A DNA stretch of 31,309 nt. Origin: Zygnema circumcarinatum. Taxonomy: Eukaryota; Streptophyta; Zygnematophyceae; Zygnematales; Zygnemataceae. A program made the position numbers and the translations under genes. The stretch is taken from contig JBBHKD010000032.1 of the NCBI GenBank assembly GCA_037447605.1, positions 1-31,309 of the forward strand, written 5' to 3'. Below, piece after piece: positions 1 through 10,421 of this stretch (within the stretch, counting starts at the first letter, position 1; every line of letters begins with the position of its first letter). The notes under the pieces are model-generated. The model was given only the letters and a program-made list of their open reading frames with translations. It did no database searches and was not told where the DNA came from.

Positions 1-104
1 CAGTTACGTATTGCTAGGGGTCGTGAGGGGAGACACTACTAGTGAAACAGCGGGGTTGGAGTGGGCTAGGGCCCCATGAGGAGGCTGAGTCCCAAGAGGG
101 GAGT
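1..104 (+). mobile_element. Probable 3' tail of an LTR-retrotransposon internal region
   Basis: This stretch is not satellite sequence. Frame 1 is open from the window edge to a TAG at 40-42 and reads QLRIARGREGRHY, which could be the last residues of a pol polyprotein, but it is too short to assign. The stretch ends in a purine-rich run directly before the TGTTAG that starts the proposed LTR. The call rests on that arrangement and not on a recognised domain. It could equally be unrelated non-coding DNA. Confidence 0.35.
94..103 (+). promoter_or_regulatory. Candidate polypurine tract (plus-strand primer)
   Basis: The ten-base all-purine run AAGAGGGGAG lies one base before TGTTAG, the proposed left end of the LTR. 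In LTR retrotransposons a polypurine tract resists RNase H and primes plus-strand DNA synthesis directly upstream of the 3' LTR. Position and composition fit, but the run is short and no second LTR is visible for comparison. Confidence 0.4.
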
Positions 105-402
105 TGTTAGTGTTAGTGTATGATAGTTGGAGCATTGTATGGCACACTAACTTGTTGTGAGTACTCGGTTGTAGAACATGAGGATCTACTAGGCGTGGTG
201 CTCTTAGATCTAGTAATGTCCCGATTACTCACGGCTTTGGTAAGTCTTGCCCTTGAGGGTAAGCAGCAATCTGAGCAGCTGGCAATGGGTATTCAGCAGC
301 GGAGGTGACACAAGTAAGGTAGTGACAGCACTTGCTTGTGATGAGTCGAGCGGCCTTGGTCGCACATGAGGACCTTGGCGACTCTGATTAATCGCTGACA
401 GC

Positions 403-574
403 GCGAAAGCAGGCGCAAAAGTTCTTGGCCAGCGGAAGCGACATGGAAAGATGTTGGCAGCGAAGCGGAGTCACGCCCGTGGACCACACTAGCGATGTGG
501 GACGCGAGGATTGATGTGCGGCGAGATAATGGCCCGAGGCGAAAGCTAGCGAGAAAGGAAGCGCTGGCGAAAGC
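403..574 (+). promoter_or_regulatory. Three GCGAAAGC motifs in putative U3
   Basis: The octamer GCGAAAGC occurs at 403-410, 539-546 and 567-574, all in the same orientation and upstream of the TATA box. Repeated short motifs in U3 often act as enhancer or binding sites in LTR elements. The motif is not one I can assign to a known factor. Confidence 0.3.
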
Positions 575-721
575 AGCGGAACGCGAGGGCGGATATGCGA
601 TCGCGACAAAAGAGCAAGAATTGGCGCCCTTGCGTAGGTTCACGAGGCAGCTAGCTGAGTATTCCCCGAGTGCGCCCCGCTCCGGGCTTCGATTACATGG
701 GTTTACAATAAGCGGGGACCC

Positions 722-748
722 GCGGCGTGACATGTGTGTCACGTCCGC
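722..748. promoter_or_regulatory. 27-bp inverted repeat upstream of the LTR TATA box
   Basis: Arms CGTGACA (726-732) and TGTCACG (737-743) are perfect inverted copies around TGTG. The pairing continues outward as GCGG (722-725) with CCGC (745-748) after a one-base bulge. It lies 10 bp before the TATA box, so it is a plausible binding site for a dimeric factor. Its GTGTCAC half also occurs once in each satellite monomer, next to the E-box. Confidence 0.4.
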
Positions 749-758
749 AGGGCTCCTC

Positions 759-765
759 TATATAT
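759..765 (+). promoter_or_regulatory. TATA box of the putative LTR promoter
   Basis: TATATAT follows a GC-rich region and would start transcription at roughly 785-795 if used. Its place within the proposed LTR fits the U3/R boundary. No transcript evidence is available. Confidence 0.45.
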
Positions 766-987
766 CGCGTAGTTTTATCATGGGAGTAACCCACCTACAC
801 TACTGTCATAGTCACCGGGTCTTTTCCGAGGAACACTGCTGCGTCTTTAGCTGAGCTACTTACAGTAATGGAAGTGAGGTAGTGAGAAGTAGAGGGACTG
901 AAGAGGTGGGAGAGCACTGTTATTGGGAGAGCAGTTTTATTATACCAAAAAAGGAGTTTTAGAGCCGTGAGGCTTTCCATACTAACA

Positions 988-1077
988 CTCTCATTATGAT
1001 TTCCGGTATTACTTTGTCTTGTAGCTTCGATGCAATTTGTTATGGTGAGTGGTAAGATAAAAGCTTTGAGTGTTTGA
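988..1077 (+). other. Leader-like unique sequence between LTR and gag-like frame
   Basis: Ninety bases of AT-rich unique sequence without similarity to the 174-bp monomer. If the LTR call is right this is the untranslated leader of the element. No convincing primer-binding site (TGG followed by a recognisable tRNA 3' end) is seen directly after 987. TGG triplets at 1043 and 1050 are not flanked by a sequence I can match to a tRNA. Confidence 0.3.
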
Positions 1078-1095
1078 ATGTCTTCATCCGTGGGA

Positions 1096-1157
1096 ACTCA
1101 AGTTCCAATGGAGGGCGACACCCGAGGTGGCGCCGGAAGTGGGGAGCAGACCCCTGC
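1096..1157. other. Two short hairpins in the gag-like segment
   Basis: GGAACT-CA-AGTTCC is a near-perfect palindrome at about 1096-1109. A second dyad near 1137-1160 pairs GAAG and GGGG with CCCC and CTTC around AGCAGA. They lie just before the satellite junction and could have favoured breakage, but short hairpins of this size also occur by chance. Confidence 0.3.
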
Positions 1158-1160
1158 TTC

Positions 1161-1170
1161 AACAAACGGA
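1161..1170. other. Junction between unique flank and satellite array
   Basis: Unique sequence (CTTCAACA) passes directly into the satellite at AACGGAGTGGAC, starting about 1165. The match to the monomer begins inside the monomer (about base 11) and the first monomer is already close to consensus. There is no gradual decay toward the edge. This is either a sharp rearrangement breakpoint or an assembly join. Confidence 0.7.
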
Positions 1171-1369
1171 GTGGACATGTATAGGAACGCAACTTATTGC
1201 ACGTGTCACAAAAACGTCCATATCTGAATAGGGACAACGCTTAATTGACTCAAACTTTTTGTGCATACGGCGGACTCACTGTAAAGTGACGCTGAGAAAT
1301 TTCGGTGCAAAAGAATAAAAGACAAAAAAGTTAGGTATAACGGAGTGGACGTGTATAGGAACGCAACCC

Positions 1370-1760
1370 TGGCCATTGTCACAAAATCGCATCTGAATAG
1401 GGAGACGCTTAATTGAGCTCCCAAACTTTTTGTGCATACAGCGGACTATAGCCGAGGCGGCAAAGAATTCAGTTGCAAAGAGTAAAAGGAACCAAGAAAC
1501 GTTATATAACGGAGTGGGCGTGTATAGAGGCGCGACTTGTGCGTATGCTGGCTGCATCCCTATCTGAATAGGGAGGAGCAGCATTGACTCAAACTTTTGT
1601 GCATACGAAGCGGACTCGCCAGAAGTGACGCTTGAGAAATTTCGGTGCAAAAGAAGTAAAGAGGCAAAAAGTTATGTATAACGGGTAGGACATGTATAGG
1701 AGCATAACTTATTAAGCGTGTGCAGAAAGCGTCCATATCTGAGATAAGGACAACGCTTAG
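1370..1760 (+). repeat. Degraded monomers, class 1 (CpG retained)
   Basis: Two to three monomers near the left edge have many substitutions and indels, for example GGAGGAGCAGCATTGACTC in place of GGGAGAACGCTTAATTGAC, and GAGGCGCGACTTGTGCG. CpG is not depleted. The same replacement pattern (GGAGCAGC, AGGAGCATAAC) recurs at 2700-2940, 4075-4215, 5075-5235, 8155-8260, 13915-14140 and 14735-15040. Recurrence of the same altered words suggests systematic sequencing error, but real divergence is not excluded. Confidence 0.6.
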
Positions 1761-2227
1761 TGAGCTCAAACTTTTTGTGCCGCATACGGCGGACTCACTG
1801 TAAAGTGACGCTGAGAAATTTCGGTGCAAAAGAATAAAAGACAAAAAAGTTATGTATAACGGAGTGGACGTGTATAGGAACGCAACCTATTGCACGTGTC
1901 ACAAAAACGTCCATATCTGAATAGGGAGAACGCTTAATTGACTCAAACTTTTTGTGCATACGGCGGACTCACTAAAAAGTGACGCTGAGAAATTTCGGTG
2001 CAAAAGAATAATAGACAAAAAAGTTATGTATAACGGAGTGGACGTGTATAGGAACGCAACTTATTGCACGTGTCACAAAAACGTCCATATCTGAATAGGG
2101 ACAACGCTTAATTGACTCAAACTTTTTGTGCATACGGCGGACTCACTGTAGAGTGACGCTGAGAAATTTCGGTGCAAAAGAATAAAAGACAAAAAAGTTA
2201 TATATAACGGAGTGGACGTGTGTAGGA

Positions 2228-3805
2228 ATGCAACCTATTGCACGTGTCACAAAAACGTCCATATCTGAATACGGAGAAAGCCAAATGGACTCAAACTTTT
2301 TTGTGCATACGACGGACACACACTTGACACACGTTGAGAAATTTCGGTGCACAAAAGTAAAAGAAAATAAAGTTATATATAACGGAGTGGACGTGTGTAG
2401 GACCGCAACCTATTGCACGTGTCACAAAAACGTCCATATCTGAATAGGGAGAACGACAAATCAATTCAATTTTTTTGTGCATACGGCGGACACACTGTAG
2501 CGTGACGCTCAGAAATTTCGGTGCAAAAAAGTAAAAGACAAAAAAGTAATTTATATCGGAGTGGACGTGTATAGGAACGCAACCTATTGCACGTGTCACA
2601 AAAACGTCCATATCTGAATAGGGAGAACGCTTAATTGACTCAAACTTTTTGTGCATACGGCGGACACACTGTAGAGTGACGCTGAGAATTTCGGTGCAAA
2701 AGAATAAAAGCCACAAAAGTTATGTATAACGGGTGTACACATGTATGAGAACATAACTTATTGCACGTGTCGCCAAAACGTCCACATATCTGAATAGAGG
2801 AGGAGCAGCTTAATGGACTCAAACTTTTTTGTGCATACGGCAGCGGACTCACTGTAAGAGTGACGCTGAAATTTCGGTGCAAAAGAATAAAAAGACAAAA
2901 AGTTATGTATAATAACGGGTGGACGTGTATAGGAGCGCAACCTATTGCACGTGTCACAAAAACGTCCATATCTGAATAGGGAGAACGCTTAATTGACTCA
3001 AACTTTTTTTGCATACGGCGGACTCACTGTAGAGTGACGCTGAGAAATTTCGGTGCAAAAGAGTAAAAGACAAAAAAGTTATGTATAACGGAGTGGACAT
3101 GTATAGGAACGCAACTTATTGCACGTGTCACAAAAACGTCCATATCTGAATAGGGACAACGCTTAATTGACGCAAACTTTTTGTGCATACGGCGGACTCA
3201 CTGTAGAGTGACGCTGAGAAATTTCAGTGCAAAAGAGTAAAAGACAAAAAAGTTATGTATAACGGAGTGGACATGTATAGGAACGCAACTTATTGCACGT
3301 GTCACAAAAACGTCCATATCTGAATAGGGACAACGCTTAATTGACTCAAACTTTTTGTGCATACGGCGGACTCACTGTAAAGTGACGCTGAGAAATTTCG
3401 GTGCAAAAGAATAAAAGACAAAAAAGTTAGGTATAACGGAGTGGACGTGTATAGGAACGCAACCTATTGCACGTGTCACAAAGAACGTCCATATCTGAAT
3501 AGGGAGAACGCTTAATTGACTCAAACTTTTTGTGCATACGGCGGACTCACTGTAAAGTGACGCTGAGAAATTTCGGTGCAAAAGAATAAAAGACAAAAAA
3601 GTTATGTATAACGGAGTGGACGTGTATAGGAACGCAACTTATTGCACGTGTCACAAAAACGTCCATATTTGAATAGGGAGAACGCCAAATGGACTCAAAC
3701 TTTTTGTGCATACGGCGGACTCACTGTAGAGTGACGCTGAGAAATTTCGGTGCAAAAGAATAAAAGACACAAAAGTTATATATAACGGAGTGGACGTGTG
3801 TAGGA
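2228..3805 (+). repeat. Nine-monomer higher-order unit, left copy
   Basis: It runs from the A-type marker (AGGAATGCAACC with TACGGAGAAAGCCAAATGG and ACGACGGACACACACTTG) to the next A-type marker at 3806, 1578 bp. The second monomer is B-type (GTGTGTAGGACC, then GACAAATCAATTCAA). The last monomer is the Z type (CATATTTGAATAGGG, CGCCAAATGG). The order A-B-...-Z is the same as in the right-hand domain 14 kb away. A noisy patch at 2700-2940 lies inside. Confidence 0.75.
2700..2940 (+). repeat. Degraded monomers, class 1
   Basis: Single-base insertions and replacements such as GAGGAGGAGCAGC, GCATACGGCAGCGG and GTATAATAACGG shift the 174-bp register by several bases. Flanking monomers are clean. 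Confidence 0.6.
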
Positions 3806-5641
3806 ATGCAACCTATTGCACGTGTCACAAAAACGTCCATATCGGAATACGGAGAAAGCCAAATGGACTCAAACTTTATTGTGCATACGACGGACACACA
3901 CTTGACACACGTTGAGAAATTTCGGTGCACAAAAGTAAAAGAAAATAAAGTTATATATAACGGGAGTGGACGTGTGTAGGACCGCAACCTATTGCACGTG
4001 TCACAAAAACGTCCATATCTGAATAGGGAGAACGACAAATCAATTCAATTTTTTTGTGCATACGGCGGACACACTGTGGCGCTCAGAAATTTCCGGTGCA
4101 AAAAAAGTAAAAGACAAAAAGTAATTTATATCCGGAGTGGACGTGTATAGGAGCGCCAACCTATTGCACGTGTCACAAGCACGATCCCATATCTGAATAG
4201 GAGGAGCAGCAAATTGACTCAAACTTTTTGTGCATACGGCGGACTCACTGTAGAGTGACGCTGAGGAATTTCGGTGCAAAAGAGTAAAAGACAAAAACGT
4301 TATGTATAACGGAGTGGACGTGTATAGGAACGCAACTTATTGCACGTGTCACAAAAACGTCCATATCTGAATAGGGAGAACGCTTAATTGACTCAAACTT
4401 TTTGTGCATACGGCGGACTCACTGTAAAGTGACGCTGAGAAATTTCGGTGCAAAAGAATAAAAGACAAAAAAGTTATGTATAACGGAGTGGACGTGTATA
4501 GGAACGCAACCTATTGCACGTGTCACAAAAACGTCCATATCTGAATAGGGAGAACGCTTAATTGACTCAAACTTTTTGTGCATACGGCGGACTCACTGTA
4601 AAAGTGACGCTGACAAATTTCGGTGCAAAAGAGTAAAAGACAAAAAAGATAGGTATAACGGAGTGGACGGGTAGAGGAACGCAACCTATTGCACGTGTCA
4701 CAAAAACGTCCATATCTGAATAGGGAGAACGCTTAATTGACTCAAACTTTTTGTGCATACGGCGGACTCACTGTAAGAGTGACGATGACAAATTTCGGTG
4801 CAAAAGAGTAAAAGACTAAAAAGTTATGTATAACGGAGTGGACATGTATAGGAACGCAACCTATTGCACGTGTCACAAAACCGTCCATATCTGAATAGGG
4901 AGAACGCTTAATTGACTCAAACTTTTTGTGCATACGGCGGACTCACTGTAGAGTGACGCTGAGAAATTTCGGTGCAAAAGAGTAAAAGACAAAAAAGTTA
5001 TGTATAACGGAGTGGACATGTATAGGAGCGCAACTTATTGCACGTGTCACAAAAACGTCCATATCTGAATAGGAACATTTGAGGATGACTCAAACTTTTT
5101 GTGCATACGGCGGACTCACTGTAGAGTGACGCTGAAATTTCGGTGCAAGGTCAAAGACAAAAAAGTTATTTATAACGAATTGGACGCATGTATAGAGCAT
5201 AACTTATTGCACGTGTCACAAAAACGTCATATCTGAATATAGGGACAACGCTTAATTGACTCAAACTTTTTGTGCATACGGCGGACTCACTGTAAAGTGA
5301 CGCTGAGAAATTTCGGTGCAAAAGAATAAAAGACAAAAAAGTTATGTATAACGGAGTGGACGTGTATAGGAACGCAACCTATTGCACGTGTCACAAAAAC
5401 GTCCATATCTGAATAGGGAGAACGCTTAATTGACTCAAACTTTTTGTGCATACGGCGGACTCACTGGAGAGTGACGCTGAGAAATTTCGGTGCAAAAGAG
5501 TAAAAGACAAAAACGTTATGTATAACGGAGTGGACGTGTATAGGAACGCAACCTATTGCACGTGTCACAAAAACGTCCCTATCTGAATAGGGAGAACGCT
5601 TAATTGACTCAAACTTTTTGTGCATACGGCGGACTCACTGT
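3806..5641 (+). repeat. A-B pair followed by ordinary monomers
   Basis: Begins with an A-type (subtype ATCGGAATACGG) and a B-type monomer. The A-B boundary has an extra G (CGGGAGTGG near 3960), and the B monomer is degraded at 4075-4215. It continues as ordinary monomers without a clear unit. No further A-type monomer appears until 10422. Confidence 0.7.
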
Positions 5642-7900
5642 AGAGTAACGCTGAGAAATTTCGGTGCACAAAACTAAAAGACAAAAAAGTTATGTATAAC
5701 GGAGTGGACGTGTATACGAACGCAGCCTATAACACGTGTCACAAAAACGTCCATATTTGAATAGGGAGAACGCCAAATGGACTCAAACGTTTTGTGCATA
5801 CGGCGGACACACAGTAGAGTGACGCTAAGAAATTTCGGAGCAAAAAAGTAAAAGACAAAAAGTTATATATATAACGGAGTGGACGTGTATAGGAACGCAA
5901 CCTATTGCACGTGTCACAAAAACGTCCATATCTGAATAGGGACAACGCTTAATTGACTCAAACTTTTTGTGCATACGGCGGACTCACTGTAGAGTGACGC
6001 TGAGAAATTTCGGTGCAAAAGAATAAAAGACAAAAAAGTTATGTATAACGGAGTGGACGTGTATAGGAACGCAACCTATTGCACGTGTCACAAAAACGTC
6101 CATATCTGAATAGGGAGAACGCCAAATGGACTCAAACGTTTTGTGCATACGGCGGACACACAGTAGAGTGACGCTAAGAAATTTCGGAGCAAAAAAGTAA
6201 AAGACAAAAAAGTTATATATAACGGAGTGGACGTGTGTAAGAACGCAACCTATTTCACGTGTCACAAAAACGTCCATATCTGAATAGGGAGAACGCCAAA
6301 TTGACTCAAACTTTTTGTGCGTACGGCGGACACACTGTAGCGTGACGCTAAGAAATTTTGGTGCAAAAAAATAAAATACAAAAATATTATATATAACGGA
6401 GTGGACGTGTATAGGAACGCAACCTATTGCACGTGTCACAAAAACGTCCATATTTGAATGGGGAGAACGTCAAATTGACTCAAACTTTTTGTGCATACGG
6501 CGGATTCACTGTAGAGTAATGCTAAAAAATTTCGGTGCACAAAATTAAAAGAAAAAAAAGTTAAATATAACGGAGTGGACGTGTATACGAACGCAGCCTA
6601 TAGCACGTGTCACAAAAACGTCCATATCTGAATAGGGAGAACGCCAAATGGACTCAAACGTTTTGTGCATACGGCGGACACACAGTAGAGTGACGCTAAG
6701 AAATTTCGGAGCAAAAAAGTAAAAGACAAAAAAGTTATATATAACGGAGTGGACGTGTGTAGGAACGCACCCTATTTCACGTGTCACAATAACGTCCATA
6801 TCTGAATAGGGAGAACGCCAAATTGACTCAAACTTTTTGTGCGTACGGCGGACACACTGTAGCGTGACGATAAGAAATATTGGTGCAAAAGAATAAAAGA
6901 CAAAAAAGTTATGTATAACGGAGTGGACGTGTATAGGAACGCAACTTTTTGCACGTGTCACAAAAACGTCCATATCTGAATAGGGAGAACGCTTAATTGA
7001 CTCAAACTTTTTGTGCATACGGCGGACTCACTGTAGAGTGACGCTGAGAAATTTCGGTGCAAAAGAATAAAAGACAAAAAAGTTATGTATAACGGAGTGG
7101 ACGTGTATAGGAACGCAACCTATTTCACGTGTCACAAAAACGTCCATATCTGAATAGGGAGAACGCCAAATGGACTCAATCTTTTTGTGCATACGGCGGA
7201 CACACAGTAGAGTGACGCTAAGAAATTTCGGAGCACAAAAGTAAAAGACAAAAAAGTTATATATAACGGAGTGGACGTGTATAGGAACGCAACTTATTGC
7301 ACGTGTCACAAAAACGTCCATATCTGAATACGGACAACGCTTAATTGACTCAAACTTTTTGTGCATACGGCGGTCACTGTAGAGTGACGCTGAGAAATTT
7401 CGGTGCAAAATTACAAGACAAAAAAGTTATGTATAACGGAGTGGACGTGTATAGGAACGCAACCTATTGCACGTGTCACAAAAACGTCCATATCTGAATA
7501 GGGAGAACGCTTAATTGACTCAAACTTTTTGTGCATACGGCGGACTCACTGTAGAGTGACGCTGAGAAATTTCGGTGCAAAAGAGTAAAAGACAAAAAAG
7601 TTATGTATAACGGAGTGGACATGTATAGGAACGCAACTTATTGCACGGGTCACAAAAACGTCCATATCTGAATAGGGAGAACGCTTAATTGACTCAAACT
7701 TTTTGTGCATACGGCGGACTCACTATAGAGTGACGCTGAGAAATTTCGGTGCAAAAGAATAAAAGACAAAAAAGTAATGTATAACGGAGTGGACGTGTAT
7801 AGGAACGCAACCTATTACACGTGTCACAAAAACGTCCATATCTGAATAGGGAGAACGCCAAATGGACTCAATCTTTTTGTGCATACGGCGGACTCACTGT
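5642..7900 (+). repeat. Thirteen-monomer unit, first copy
   Basis: Variant landmarks recur 2259-2270 bp downstream: AGAGTAACGC (5642 and 7901), GCAGCCTATA (5722 and 7981), GTAAGAACGC (6238 and 8502), GAATGGGGAGAACGTC (6456 and 8720), CACGGGTCAC (7643 and 9913). Characteristic variants are GGAGCAAAAAAG, GTGCGTACGG, AAATATTATATATAACGG and CAAACGTTTTGTG. These are rare in the nine-monomer domains, so this is a separate higher-order family. Confidence 0.8.
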
Positions 7901-10165
7901 AGAGTAACGCTGAGAAATTTCGGTGCACAAAACTAAAAGACAAAAAAGTTATGTATAACGGAGTGGACGTGTATACGAACGCAGCCTATAACACGTGTCA
8001 CAAAAACGTCCATATTTGAATAGGGAGAACGCCAAATGGACTCAAACGTTTTGTGCATACGGCGGACACACAGTAGAGTGACGCTGAGAAATTTCGGTGC
8101 AAAAGAATAAAAGACAAAAAAGTTATGTATAACGGAGTGGACGTGTATAGGAGCGCAACTTATTGCCGTGTGCAAAAGAAACGTCCATATCACGAGACTA
8201 GGGACAGCGGCAATTACGACCAAACTTTTTTATACACGAAGCGGATTTCCTTTGTAGAGTGACGCTGAGAAATTTCGGTGCAAAAGAATAAAAGACAAAA
8301 AAGTTATGTATAACGGAGTGGACGTGTATACGAACGCAGCCTATAGCACGTGTCACAAAAACGTCCATATTTGAATAGGGAGAACGCCAAATGGACTCAA
8401 ACGTTTTGTGCATACGGCGGACACACAGTAGAGTGACGCTAAGAAATTTCGGAGCAAAAAAGTAAAAGACAAAAAGTTATATATAACGGAGTGGACGTGT
8501 GTAAGAACGCAACCTATTTCACGTGTCACAAAAACGTCCATATCTGAATAGGGAGAACGCCAAATTGACTCAAACTTTTTGTGCGTACGGCGGACACACT
8601 GTAGCGTGACGCTAAGAAATTTTGGTGCAAAAAAATAAAATACAAAAATATTATATATAACGGAGTGGACGTGTATAGGAACGCAACCTATTGCACGTGT
8701 CACAAAAACGTCCATATTTGAATGGGGAGAACGTCAAATTGACTCAAACTTTTTGTGCATACGGCGGATTCACTGTAGAGTAATGCTAAAAAATTTCGGT
8801 GCACAAAATTAAAAGAAAAAAAAGTTAAATATAACGGAGTGGACGTGTATACGAACGCAGCCTATAGCACGTGTCACAAAAACGTCCATATCTGAATAGG
8901 GAGAACGCCAAATGGACTCAAACGTTTTGTGCATACGGCGGACACACAGTAGAGTGACGCTAAGAAATTTCGGAGCAAAAAAGTAAAAGACAAAAAAGTT
9001 ATATATAACGGAGTGGACGTGTGTAAGAACGCAACCTATTTCACGTGTCACAATAACGTCCATATCTGAATAGGGACAACGCTTAATTGACTCAAACTTT
9101 TTGTGCATACGGCGGACTCACTGTAGGGTGACGCTGAGAAATATTGGTGCAAAAGAATAAAAGACAAAAAAGTTATGTATAACGGAGTGGACGTGTATAG
9201 GAACGCAACTTTTTGCACGTGTCACAAAAACGTCCATATCTGAATAGGGAGAACGCTTAATTAACTCAAACTTTTTTTGTGCATACGGCGGACTCACATA
9301 GAGTGACGCTGAGAAATTTCGGTGCAAAAAATAAAAGAAAAAAAAGTTATGTATAACGGAGTGGACGTGTATAGGACCGCACAACCTATTGCACGTGTCA
9401 CAAAAACGTCCATATCTGAATAGGGACAACGCCAAATGGACTCAATCTTTTTGTGCATACGGCGGACACACAGTAGAGTGACTCTAAGAAATTTCGGAGG
9501 ACAAAAGTAAAAGACAAAAAAGTTATGTATAACGGAGTGGACGTGTATAGGAACGCAACCTATTGCACGTGTCACAAAAACGTCCATATCTGAATAGGGA
9601 GAACGCTTAATTAACTCAAACTTTTTGTGCATACGGCGGACTCACTGTAGAGTGACGCTGAGAAATTTCGGTGCAAAAGAGTAAAAGACAAAAAAGTTAT
9701 GTATAACGGAGTGGACATGTATAGGAGCGCAACTTATTGCACGTGTCACAAAAACGTCCATATCTGAATAGGGAGAACGCTTAATTGACTCAAACTTTTT
9801 GTGCATACGGCGGACTCACTGTAGAGTGACGCTGAGAAATTTCGGTGCAAAAGAGTAAAAGACAAAAAAGTTATGTATAACGGAGTGGACATGTATAGGA
9901 ACGCAACTTATTGCACGGGTCACAAAAACGTCCATATCTGAATAGGGAGAACGCTTAATTGACTCAAACTTTTTGTGCATACGGCGGACTCACTATAGAG
10001 TGACGCTGAGAAATTTCGGTGCAAAAGAATAAAAGACAAAAAAGTAATGTATAACGGAGTGGACGTGTATAGGAACGCAACCTATTACACGTGTCACAAA
10101 AACGTCCATATCTGAATAGGGAGAACGCCAAATGGACTCAATCTTTTTGTGCATACGGCGGACAC
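7901..10165 (+). repeat. Thirteen-monomer unit, second copy
   Basis: Second copy of the preceding unit, with the same variant order for most of its length. The best-matching part is about 8320-9110. A noisy patch at 8155-8260 and local differences near 8080 interrupt the match. Fragments of the same variant family reappear at 15661-16060 and near 19313 (GCAGCCTATA followed by CATATTTG), so pieces have spread through the array. Confidence 0.75.
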
Positions 10166-10421
10166 ACAGTAGAGTGACGCTAAGAAATTTCGGAGCACAA
10201 AAGTAAAGACAAAAAAGTTATGTATAACGGAGTGGACATGTATAGGAACGCAACTTATTGCACGTGTCACAAAAACGTCCATATCTGAATACGGACAACG
10301 CTTAATTGACTCAAACTTTTTGTGCATACGGCGGACTCACTGTAGAGTGACGCTGAGAAATTTCGGTGCAAAAGAATAAAAGACAAAAAAGTTATATATA
10401 ACGGAGTGGACGTGTGTAGGA

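Larger units (their letters stand above)
105..987 (+). mobile_element. Probable LTR of a Ty3-like or similar retrotransposon
   Basis: The segment begins TGTTAG (105-110, repeated at 111-116) and ends CTAACA (982-987), a perfect 6-bp terminal inverted repeat of the TG...CA type. A polypurine-like tract lies just upstream and a TATA box (759-765) lies about three quarters along, as expected for a U3/R boundary. The left two thirds is GC-rich with many CpG and the right part is AT-rich, unlike the satellite. An alternative right end is CTTACA at 859-864. The five bases after 987 (CTCTC) would be the target duplication if this is a 3' LTR, but bases 100-104 do not match, so a solo LTR inserted at this point is not supported. 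Open frames on both strands inside it (for example 399-854 plus and 293-742 minus) have no recognisable domain and probably reflect GC richness. Confidence 0.5.
1078..1227 (+). pseudogene. Possible truncated gag N-terminus fused to satellite
   Basis: An ATG at 1078 opens a 49-codon frame to TGA at 1225-1227. The first 29 or so residues (starting MSSSVGTQVPMEGD, then Gly/Ser/Thr/Gln-rich) come from unique sequence. The rest is translated satellite, starting at NGVDM. The low-complexity, Gly- and Ser-rich beginning placed about 90 bp behind an LTR would suit a gag N-terminus, but no capsid or zinc-knuckle region survives. The frame is broken by the satellite junction, so no working product is expected. 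It could also be the start of a non-retroviral gene, or chance. Confidence 0.3.

Noticed and set aside
629-640. TGGCGCCC as a retroviral-type tRNA-Lys primer-binding site
   Set aside because: Only the first eight bases match, the following TTGCG does not fit tRNA-Lys, and it lies inside the proposed LTR and not just after it.
399-854. Plus-strand open frame of up to 152 codons (ATG at 495) inside the putative LTR, rich in Arg, Ala and Glu
   Set aside because: The region is GC- and CpG-rich and is also open on the minus strand at 293-742. The frame runs across the LTR dyad and TATA box and shows no known domain. I cannot support it as a gene.
100-992. Solo LTR with target-site duplication
   Set aside because: The five bases before 105 (GGAGT) and after 987 (CTCTC) do not match, nor do those after the alternative end at 864 (GTAAT).
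988-1164. Region of 177 bp as a highly diverged first monomer
   Set aside because: The length is close to 174, but none of the monomer landmarks (E-box, TGACTCA, A-rich end) can be aligned. It looks unrelated.
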